Assembly (NCBI GenBank): GCA_034698045.1
Contig: JAQGAU010000085.1
Span: forward strand, 1-42,769
Source: Paramacrobiotus richtersi
Taxonomy: Eukaryota > Tardigrada > Eutardigrada > Parachela > Macrobiotidae
Length of the DNA stretch: 42,769 nucleotides
Direction: 5' to 3'
A program made the translations under genes and the position numbers. Positions 34,626-42,769 of this stretch are shown one piece after another (positions within the stretch are counted from its first letter, which is position 1; each line of letters starts with the position of its first letter). The notes under the pieces are model-generated. The model was not told where the DNA came from, ran no database searches, and saw nothing but the letters and a program-made list of their open reading frames with translations.

Positions 34626-35716
34626 GGCTCGGCCGACTTTGCCTTTGCCGTTTTGACTTTGCCTTTGCCGTTTACTTTACCTTATCAACTTTGCCTTCGA
34701 CTTAACCTTTGACGTTGCTGCACATTTTACCGTAATATTTTGCCGTGAGACATTTGCCTTAGACTTTACCAGAAAGTTAAGATATGGGGGGAGAAGACCA
34801 TAAGAGCTTAGGTCTCAGGCAGACGTATTCTGCGATTATACACAACAATCCCATTGCGCGGTGCGTTCGGACTATAGTGCCAGGCGAAGGAAGTACTTAT
34901 AGGCCGTTGTTCGTCCAAGAACGCACGATGCAACACAGCTACTGTATAGACTCGACGACGTCCAGTCACCATCAAGGAAAAAAGGACGACGTGCGCAACG
35001 TTACGTATCGGCGCGCGCATCGACATATTAATTAAATAACGAAAATCTAAGAACAATGGAAGTATGATTTTGAAATCAAAAATTAATACGATCGGGAGTG
35101 CGTGATTGCGTGGTCAGATATAGCTAGAGCGCTAACGCTAAAGTCTGAATGTGATCAGTTTGCTTTACTTATGCGAACACGTCGATACACATGTACGAAG
35201 AGTTGTGCCCGTCGTCTATTATTCTACGGTAGACGTCCTAACTAGACGTTGTCGAGACTTTCCAGTAGATATGTTGCACCGTGCGCTCTCTCGGACGGAC
35301 AACGGCCGGTGCGCATTTCCTTCACCTGGTTCCATAGTATTAATGCAGCGTTCAATGGGACTGTTGTGTATAGCCGCAGAACATGCAGAATACCCAACCT
35401 CGTATTGCCTACATTGCCTGTATCTGAAGGTTCTCATTGTCATGTTTTGCGGAATTATAATACTTCGGTAATATGACCACTCACTGTCGAGCCAATAACC
35501 AACAGAGGTAATAGAAAGAAGTAGTATCAACAGAAATAGTACACTAACCACTGGGCAATTGCGAGGTACATCAGTGCGGTCAGTCACTGACAGCAATCAC
35601 GAGAATACTGCAAAGTCAAAGTTTTCAAGGCAGAGGAAACGGCAAAGGCAAACTGGATACGGCAAAGCAAACGGCAAAGGCAAAGTCAAGAAGGCAAAGG
35701 CAAAGTTGGCCGACCC
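34626..35716. mobile_element. long fold-back element, non-autonomous
   Basis: The two ends are reverse complements. The left end begins GGCTCGGCCGACTTTGCC and the right end, read inward, begins GGGTCGGCCAACTTTGCC; both continue into runs of the hexamer TTTGCC. The similarity extends deep into each arm: the left arm near 34,840-34,935 and the right arm near 35,275-35,370 are about 75 percent alike and encode matching peptides (IHNNPIARC against IHNSPIERC, PGEGSTYRPL against PGEGNAHRPL). The whole element is therefore one large palindrome of about 500 bp per arm. I found no transposase. A target duplication is not clear. Confidence 0.8.
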
Positions 35717-35932
35717 AAAAAATGGTTCGTGTAGGAAGCATGCCAAAGAGTTTGGGTTGCTGTTGCTTTTGGGTTACCTTTAGGCCCGTCCTGCCATGGT
35801 TCATGTGTCGTTACTCGTAGGCTGGCTGTTTTTATTTTTTTTAATGACATAAGTTCACATAATACATTAACACCAGTTCTCTCAGTGCGATAACAAAGCA
35901 TAGCATCTAGGCAGATATTCTGCCTCTTGGTG

Positions 35933-37829
35933 CTAAGTAATTCTCTTGGTGCCACCAACGTGGCCGTAATATGAACCCATCATCGGAATGTCGAACGCCG
36001 TCCAAACATCAGCGTAAGGATCATGAGTTTCAAATGACGTCAGCACCACCTTCTTTCTATACTTATCGAATTTGTAGCCTCCATACACAAACAACCGCCC
36101 GGACCTAACGAAAATGCAGTGATTAACTCGTGGCACACTCAGACCGGCGGTTCGTTCCCAATGATCACGTGCACCCAGATCTAAACGATAACACTGCGTT
36201 GCCGCATTCAAATTGCTATTCGTCATGTCGCAGCCACCCGTGACAAAAAGGAATGTACCACATTGCATTATAGCAGCCCCGTATCGGGGTTCTGGTAATG
36301 CTGGAAGCATCATAAAAGAGACAAAGAACTCCTTGTTCTTCTCGTTGAATCCAATGACATTCTCGGGGGTCCGTGTCCGCTGACACTTTGCTGTGTCCCG
36401 GCGAGTGAAGGAGAGAAGATGCGCTATTCGGTCGCCCTCGGATACTTGAAGAGAGCAACTGGACATTCTGCGGAGGTACGTTCATATTAAATTTCACCTT
36501 CGCATGTGGAACACTTAGAACCTTTCATTTCAACATGCGAACTGGATATAAGCAGCTCTTATCACCAGCAGTCTTCGAATAACATTAAATGGAACTGCAT
36601 GTCTGTTAGTTAAAAGAAACTTTAGAAAGGCCACCGTCTTACCCTGTAAGGTCATTACATTGAAGAGGCTCCTTTTCTTGTGCGGACATCCAGCGGCGGA
36701 AAAACGATTCAAAAGACCAGTGCAAACTTTGAGGGTGTAAGTGTGGTGGCTTGTAATAACCTCCTCTTAGCATTTCCCGAAGTTTTTGTGAGTGGCTCGC
36801 ATTAGGCATTCCCGCGTTTTCCTTCAATTCGGTCCACAATGCCCAAATTCTCTCCACCCGAAGAGTACCACGAAGGCCGTCATAGTGTAGCAACTCGCGA
36901 GTTCCTTGATGGCCAAAGATGAAATGCTGGTCCGCAGTCCTTTTTGGTAACTTTCGATCCGTGGCATTGGTAGCAATCTCGTCCAGGAAAAACCGCAGTG
37001 GGGTTGGCGCTAACAAAGCCAGAGCCCGAATGCTATCGCGGTCGTAGTGGTCCCATGCGATCTCGCCCAGCACCGAGTCTGACACAGCTCGGGCCATTCG
37101 CTCTTCGGGGATGTATGCGCACCAGTCGATAACGGCCTAAACAACGAAACGCTACTGTTGGCGATTTGTGACCATTCGACAATGCGATTTTCAGACATTA
37201 ATGTACGTCATATTGGCTAAGACTTTGTCTGTTGAACTATTTTTAATACTTTACGGATAAAAATGTAATACCTTATAAACTTGGCTTTCAAACAGCGGGA
37301 AAAACTGATCATCCGACAACAGATCCTTCATCTCTTTGACATCAAAACTAAGAAACTCCGGGGTTTGGCACGCCTGGTCGATATTCCGCGCAATTCCAGC
37401 GAGAAACCATTTTGTCAGATCTTCACACTGCTCAGTACGCGCGTAGCGCCAAAACCGGCAATACTCGTCCATTGTCATGGTCGGTAGAGCTTTCCGAATT
37501 GCACCTTTGCACTTGTATCCCAGTTGTTCCATTAAGAAGTACCGTGCCAGTAAAAAATAATCCCACATGTTGCACTCATCCACTACGGGCGGCTGGTTGT
37601 TAGAAACGCTGCGGAGCACGGTCATGTAGCGCTGTGGGTGGAGATTTTGTGGTGGGGTCATGTCGATCCGGTCCCCGCTGTACTTTAGCAAGGACGCAAA
37701 GTATGGCGAGGCGTTGTGCAACGTATGCTTTTTGATAGCGATGGAGCTTTGACCCTCGATAAACAGTTGGACCCAGTCATTGCCCGGGCTGCATCCATAG
37801 TCAATAAGCGGTTTGAAGCGCTTGCTCAT
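35933..37829 (-). CDS. BTB-BACK-Kelch protein, three exons, short Kelch part
   Basis: Probable substrate adaptor for a Cullin-3 ubiquitin ligase. Exons 37272-37829, 36643-37136 and 35933-36467 join in phase to 528 residues. Residues about 15-120 form a BTB domain (DWVQLFIEGQSSIAIKKHTL, SPYFASLLKYS). A BACK domain follows and crosses the first intron (DEYCRFWRYARTEQCEDL, AVIDWCAYIPEERM). Exon 3 holds Kelch blades: EPRYGAAIMQCGTFLFVTGG, then PRVNHCIFVRSGRLFVYGG. I chose the ATG at 37829 because a TTTTTTTGCAG acceptor just upstream separates it from the earlier ATG at 37877, suggesting a 5' UTR intron. Only two to three blades are present where five or six are usual, and the stop lies 217 bp from the fold-back element, so the 3' end may have been lost. 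Confidence 0.88.
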
Positions 37830-38841
37830 GGTAATCCCACTAGTACGATCTGCAAAAAAATATGTCACTTCCTGCATAACTTACACGTGTGCGCCTTCAA
37901 GGAAGTTGTTTCCTTCCCGTACTTGCCTGCTGGCTCTTTGAGTTCTCCACGTTCCTTAATAAGAGTTTCGTTTTGTGCTGATGGTATCTTAACGTGAGAA
38001 ATACTGATTGCAAAGATCCGCAAACATCCACGAAGGTCCGCAAAAAATGAAGAGCATATACAGATATATAAATGGCCGCAACAATTCCTGATAATGTTAC
38101 CATTTAAAGTTCATCGTTTCCATTTAGTCCATCTGCCTATACCCCATCAATATTTGCTAGCTTTGGTACTGTTAGTCGGAATCGAATACCTTATATTTTT
38201 GCATTTAATCTGGTAGACAGGTGTCAGTCACTATGACAATGATATAAGTTCGATTATTATCCCGGATAATACGAATAATCTTTCGATATCGTTTGTCAGT
38301 TGATTTTGTTCAGTCGAACAGCTATTATTGTGATGCTGAAAAGATAGGCATTGGGCCGGATCAATACCAGTAGTACAAATGCACATAATTGCAGATGACC
38401 TTAAACTCTTAATATTACCACTGATGGACACTGCGTGCAGTAACATAGAGTAAACTCGATCAGATCATGCAATGGCTGACCAGATTTTGCAAACTAAGAA
38501 ATGGGTTCACACGAGCAGTGGGAACTGATGGTTTATTTTGGCAGAACTTTACATTCGAACAAACAATATTCATAACAGCTGAGATTAACAATGTAACACA
38601 TCTATTAAATTAAGGCGTCATTCATTTTGAGTGGCATCGGTATTTGTAACATGACATATTACGCTTCCGTTAACTTATAATATGTATTGATAATATTTTT
38701 TAATGTCGCAATTTACGGTAGCCCAATCTTGTAAAATAAATCTAATTCCGTTAGTGGCATGGGGGCTTCAAACCTACAATTTTGGAAATACATATTAATT
38801 TCTTGGCTCACCATTTTAACCGTATTTGTTACTACTTACTA
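37830..38841. other. interval without a supported gene
   Basis: AT-rich intergenic DNA between two minus-strand genes. It should include the promoter of the BTB-Kelch gene at its left and the 3' region of the histone gene at its right. No repeats or frames of note. Confidence 0.45.
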
Positions 38842-39883
38842 TTAGCTGGCTGATCTTTCTTGATCGCTGGTTGATCTTTCTTGGTTGCTTATTGATCTTT
38901 CTTGATCGTTGGCTGATCTTTCCTGATCACTGGATGGCTGGTCGTTTTGATCATTGTGGGTTCGTGCAGGTTGTGTACCCCACAAATCCCGGATGACAAA
39001 GTCCCGTCGAACTGCACTCATAATTTCATTGCTCATTAACCCTTATATTGTATAAAAAGATTCTTACCTTGTAAAGCCAGGTGTAAGTCATCTGGGCGAA
39101 TGGTAACCCGACGTCCGTGTATTGCGCACAGGCGCATATCTTCGAATAAACACGTCAGAAAAAATTCTGCTGCCTCCTACATCAGCAAAAAAATATAAGT
39201 AAAATTAACTGTATTCAAGCATTTAGATACAAATGATCTCGTTGAGCATCGACATTATCTTTCTGTTTAACGCATCACTTTACTAGCAGTATAACAACGT
39301 TTTTTTTATAATATTTTGCACTGAATGTTCCTCATGCATAATGGTACAGTAATCAGGTGCCTTTAGTGCCAGAATTCCGTTTGGCTGGAAGCGATAATTT
39401 CCATGTAATGCAGCAACTTCTCGCACTACGCGTGCAAAAGACGCTAAGGGGAGACCTAAAATATAAGAGAAGTGGCACTTCGAATTCTACTTCAAAACAG
39501 AAGCCAATTTCCCATCTAACGATTTTACTGTTGTTATTTCCAACGGATCATATATCATTGGATTATCTATGTGTCTCGGTTACCCAGTGTCTCGATTACC
39601 CAGTGTCTCGGTTGTTGGCGTTTGTCGCGCAGCACGCAGTTGACGTAATTCTAACGTATTTAACGGAATCTAAAAAACCAGAGTTGGGTATCGATAATTC
39701 GACAACGTTGAGGGTTGATGGTAATAAGATACATACCACGTTCGGTTGTTCATCTTCTTCCTGTCGTCTCGGAGGGGATTGCACAGCACTAGCACCCGTC
39801 CGTATTGTAGATGTTCTGTGTGACGACAATAACTGGTAAGGTACTGTGCGTACCTTTCTAGGTACGCGTTTTTTACGAGCCAT
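38842..39883 (-). CDS. divergent histone H3 variant with repetitive C-tail, five exons
   Basis: Nucleosomal histone of the H3 class. Exons 39737-39883, 39600-39669, 39361-39455, 39068-39176 and 38842-39011 join in exact phase to 196 residues. The start [10 protein letters not shown] resembles an H3 tail. The fold then reads [12 protein letters not shown] (alpha-N), [11 protein letters not shown] (alpha-1), [12 protein letters not shown] (loop 1 to alpha-2), [20 protein letters not shown] (alpha-2), [16 protein letters not shown] (loop 2, alpha-3). Intron 3 (39177-39360) starts with GC instead of GT; the others are GT-AG. After the fold comes an added tail with four near-copies of the heptad DQERSAS-type unit. 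Canonical H3 tail lysine contexts are not kept. Loop 1 is one residue shorter than in H3, against the longer loop of many CENP-A proteins, so a centromeric role is undecided. No frame damage. Confidence 0.9.
38847..38935. repeat. 21-bp coding repeat in the histone tail
   Basis: About four imperfect 21-bp units with core TGATCTTTCTTGATCG on the plus strand encode the DQERS heptads of the histone variant on the minus strand. Unit length is a multiple of three, so copy-number change would keep the frame. Confidence 0.8.
39570..39612. repeat. 16-bp tandem repeat at a splice donor
   Basis: TTACCCAGTGTCTCGR is repeated about 2.5 times across the end of histone exon 2. On the minus strand this creates two CTGG|GTAA donors 16 nt apart. 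Only the first keeps the H3 reading frame. Confidence 0.75.
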
Positions 39884-40021
39884 TTCTGTATGTGCACATT
39901 ACTGTGATAAACGAATACTTTTATGACATTATCTACTTGGTTTGATGACTATCTTTATAGTTACTGAACTACACAGTTGCTAGGCTTGCCGATACGGCCC
40001 ATTTCAGTTTAAGCACACTCC

Positions 40022-40807
40022 AATGGCCTGGTGTATCAAACACGTGGCGACCACGGATGTGGTAGTGGTCAGCTGTGGTAGTTGTTTCTCGTGACCTTTA
40101 TGGCAGATCGTGGGTGTGGTTTCATGTAATTTTTGTGGTTAATGGTGGTCCTGTGTGACTATGGTCGGTTATGATTATCACCCCGCATTTACCTTTTCAG
40201 TGCTTTTAATTACACCTACATTATCGAGCCTGTTCCGGCACCAGTACCAAAAGCATGCATCGTTTTGCCTGGCGCTTACCGAGTGTACATACTTGATACA
40301 AAAGTTTCTGGCCTGAATCACCTGGGCACAAATTCTGCAGTTGCTGCTGTCAGCATTCTCGTACTTTCACTTACACACCAAGACTGCTGACAACAGCAAC
40401 TGCAAAATCTTCTTGGAAAGATTTTTTGAAGTGCATTAAGTTTTTCGAAAAGTCTTCATCTCAGTTTTTGCACGTCTCTGAATTTAGACCCTGGAAAAGC
40501 CATAGAACAGCTTTCAAGGAATTGAGATTTTGATATGGAAAGGGTTTGCATGTAATTGTCAGGTAATACTCTGTGAGTTTCCTGTACTGCCGGCTGAACA
40601 TACTCTATTGTGCAGGCGTAACTGAAAATACTGAAAAGCGATCTGATAACCATTGTCGACCACAACCACATACGACCCCAAGTAAACACAAAGATTTCAA
40701 GAAACCAGTACCACGGTCGACCACACAAGTCACCAAAAAACCACGACCACAGCCTGACCCCAACCACGTCCGTGGGCACCACGATTTCGATACACCCCTA
40801 ATGGCCT
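40022..40807. mobile_element. hAT-like non-autonomous element with 8-bp target duplication
   Basis: The 8-bp direct repeat AATGGCCT occurs at 40022-40029 and 40800-40807. Between them the ends are inverted: the left starts GGTGTATC and the right, read inward, starts AGGGGTGTATC. The inverted similarity extends about 150 bp inward with many GTGGT/ACCAC motifs. An 8-bp duplication and ends like AGGGGTG are typical of hAT DNA transposons. The 770-bp body has no transposase frame, so it would depend on an enzyme encoded elsewhere. The clear target duplication suggests a relatively recent insertion, though the three extra bases at one end show some decay. Confidence 0.83.
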
Positions 40808-40838
40808 AGCCAGTAAAAATCAAATAGAAATGCCCAGC

Positions 40839-40912
40839 GGGGTGGTCTCCATGTGAGCACGGTACTTGCTCAGTAAGGCATTGATCCATGTGAATTGACC
40901 ACCCCGCATATC
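40839..40912. repeat. short inverted repeat GCGGGGTGGTC
   Basis: GCGGGGTGGTC at about 40,839 and GACCACCCCGC at about 40,902 form an 11-bp inverted pair around a 52-bp spacer. ATCACCCCGC near 40,183, inside the hAT-like element, is partly similar. The function is unknown. Confidence 0.5.
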
Positions 40913-41149
40913 CGGATCTGGGTAAAGAAAGTGTTCAGGGCTGGGGCACCTTATTGACAAAACCTGATATTGCGGATGGGCACAGCCGCTCAGGGTTGAC
41001 TGGCGGATGGGACTGATGTAAATTGCGATATGCAGTACTTTCCGTTAGCAACCTTCTCACCAATCACTATCTTGCGGTAACATCTTGCGGCACATGACGT
41101 ACGGTTAAAATTGTATGCCATTACGGCATGATGTCTTATGCTATTATGT

Positions 41150-42480
41150 ATACGGAGGACAGCGAATACAGAGGTCAGAAGGACAGAGGGGTACACACGT
41201 GGTATTATACGGAGGTCAGAAGGACAGAGGAGTACACACATGGCACTATACGGAGGTCAGAAGGACAGAGGAGTACACACATGGCATTGTACGGAGGACA
41301 GTGATTATACAGAGGTCAGAAGGACAGGAGAGTACACACATGGCATTATACGGAGGTTAGAAGGACAGACTAGTACACACATGGCATTGTACGGAGGACA
41401 GCGATTATACAGAGGTCCGAAGGACAGGGGAGTATACACATGGCATTATACGGAGGTCAGAAGGACAGAGGAGTACACACATGGCATTGTACGGAGGACG
41501 GCGATTATACAGAGGTCATAAGGACAGGGGAGCACCCACATGGCAACATACAGAGGACTACAAATATACACAGGTCAGAGGGACAGGGTAGTACACACAT
41601 GGCAACATACGCAGGACTGCAAATATACAGAGGTCAGAGGGACAGAGGTGGACATACATGGCATTATACGTAGAACAGCTAATATACAGAGGTCAGAAGG
41701 ACAGGGGAGTACACACATGGCAACATACGGAGGACAGCAAATATACAGAGGTCAGAGGTACACAGGAGTACACACATGGAATTGTACGGAGGACAGTGGT
41801 TACACAGAGGTCAGAAGGACAGGGGAGTACACACATGGCATTATACGAAGGACAGCGAATATACAGAGGTCAGAAGGACAAAGGGGTGCACACATGGCAT
41901 TATACAGAGGACTTGGAATATACAGAGGTCAGAAGGACAGGAGAGTACACACATGGCAACATACGCAGGACTGCAAATATACAGAGGACAGAAGGACAGG
42001 GGAGTACACACATGGCAACATACGGAGGACAGCAAATATACAGAGGTCAGAGGTACACAGGAGTACACACATGGAATTGTACGGAGGACAGTGGTTACAC
42101 AGAGGTCAGAAGGACAGGGGAGTACACACATGGCATTATACGAAGGACAGCGAATATACAGAGGTCAGAAGGACAAAGGGGTGCACACATGGCATTATAC
42201 AGAGGACTTGGAATATACAGAGGTCAGAAGGACAGGAGAGTACACACATGGCAACATACGGGGGACAGCAAATATACAGAGGTCAGAGGGACAGAGGGGT
42301 ACACACATGGCATTATACGGAGGACACCGAATATACAGAGGTCAGAAGGACAAAGGGGTACACACATGGCATTATACAGAGGACTGGGAATATACAGAGG
42401 TCCGAAGAACAGGGGAGTACACACAAGGCAACATACGGAGGACAGCAAATACAGAGGTCAGAAGGGCAGGGTAGTGTACA
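41150..42480. repeat. 59-bp minisatellite with 295-bp higher-order period
   Basis: About 22 units carry the core GAGGTCAGAAGGACAGGGGA, then GTACACACATGGCA and a TACGGAGGACAG block. The first two units are shorter (about 41 bp). Units alternate between ATTATAC, ATTGTAC and ACATAC variants. The series around 41,718-41,965 recurs almost exactly at about 42,013-42,260, that is five units or roughly 295 bp later, showing segmental amplification. None of the three forward frames has a stop across most of the array, giving overlapping open frames of up to 367 codons; because 59 is not a multiple of three, these read the same peptides in rotation. I treat them as by-products. Confidence 0.93.
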
Positions 42481-42564
42481 CATGGCATTATACTGGCCAA
42501 AACGGGTGTGCACTTATTATGTGCATCAGTGCAACGGGCATTCTAAGGGGTGCCAAAACGATAG

Positions 42565-42769
42565 TTTTACCGCATTTAAAAGCACAACGGAAGGCAGCGG
42601 AAGCATTTCTAAGCACAACGGAAGGCAACGGAAGCATTTCTAAGCACAACGGAAGGCAACAGAAGCATTTATAAGCACAACGGAAGCCAACGGAAACATT
42701 TATAAGCACATTGGAAGCCAACGGAAGCATTTATAAGGACAACCGAAGGCAACGAAAGCATTTCTAAGC
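42565..42769. repeat. 31-bp tandem repeat running off the right edge
   Basis: Unit close to AAGCACAACGGAAGGCAACG followed by GAAGCATTTCT, about six and a half copies, with TTTAT for TTTCT in later units. The array continues to the last base, so its length is unknown. It starts about 85 bp after the 59-bp array but is unrelated in sequence. Confidence 0.92.

Noticed and set aside
34784..35596. open frames inside the fold-back element as genes
   Set aside because: They are the two arms of the palindrome read on opposite strands; the matching peptides reflect the inverted repeat.
39596..39883. 95-codon minus-strand frame as an independent protein
   Set aside because: Its first 49 codons are exon 1 of the histone variant; the remainder reads through intron 1 and into exon 2 in the wrong frame.
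41540..42643. 367-codon open frame as a protein gene
   Set aside because: It lies within the 59-bp array and the other two forward frames are equally open; there is no sign of a non-repeat coding domain.
1..42769. CRISPR array or bacterial origin
   Set aside because: The tandem repeats lack unique spacers of constant size, and the genes have spliceosomal introns, so a prokaryotic reading does not fit.
1..42769. Polinton/Maverick element
   Set aside because: No protein-primed DNA polymerase, integrase, capsid or packaging ATPase could be recognised, and no long terminal inverted repeats enclose the cluster within the window.

Overview
The window reads as nuclear DNA of an intron-bearing eukaryote. 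Most genes only become intact when short GT-AG introns (about 55-260 bp, acceptors such as TTTTAG or TTTCAG) are removed, and the exon phases then fit exactly. A BTB-BACK-Kelch gene, a casein kinase 1 relative and an AIG1-like GTPase relic point weakly to an animal or another opisthokont. The species cannot be named from the sequence.

Layout. 1.0-2.4 kb (+): a six-exon PCNA sliding clamp. 2.56-3.1 kb: a decayed fold-back element. 4.4-5.4 kb (+): a PrimPol-type primase. 5.9-6.6 kb (+): an RPA1-like gene, copy 1. 7.6-7.7 kb: a 25-bp tandem repeat. 9.6-16 kb: two degraded copies of one gene family plus a long frame-broken coiled-coil region. 16.6-16.9 kb (-): a small two-exon RING-finger gene. 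18.4-19.8 kb (+): RPA1-like copy 2, five exons. 20.0-21.4 kb (-): a broken AIG1-like GTPase. 21.6-22.3 kb (-): a deoxynucleoside kinase. 24.7-26 kb (+): a damaged casein kinase 1. 27.2-29.5 kb (+): a three-exon P-loop ATPase resembling DUF3987 primase-helicase proteins. 29.7-31.7 kb: two more pieces of the degraded family, in opposite orientations. 34.6-35.7 kb: a long fold-back element. 35.9-37.8 kb (-): BTB-BACK-Kelch. 38.8-39.9 kb (-): a five-exon divergent histone H3 variant that is only visible after splicing. 40.0-40.8 kb: a hAT-like element without a transposase, with an 8-bp target duplication. 41.15-42.48 kb: a 59-bp minisatellite. 42.56 kb to the end: a 31-bp repeat.

The notable point is functional clustering. 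Within about 28 kb lie a clamp, a primase, two single-strand-binding RPA1-like proteins, a probable replicative helicase and a nucleotide-salvage kinase, with a divergent histone H3 10 kb further on. All have intact splice-corrected frames, while the CK1, GTPase and coiled-coil genes around them are decaying. Together they could prime, unwind, coat, clamp and supply nucleotides for DNA synthesis. My inference is that this may be part of a large replicating mobile element or an endogenised DNA virus that has acquired introns. No DNA polymerase, capsid gene, integrase or terminal repeat of such an element was found here, so chance clustering of host paralogs remains possible.
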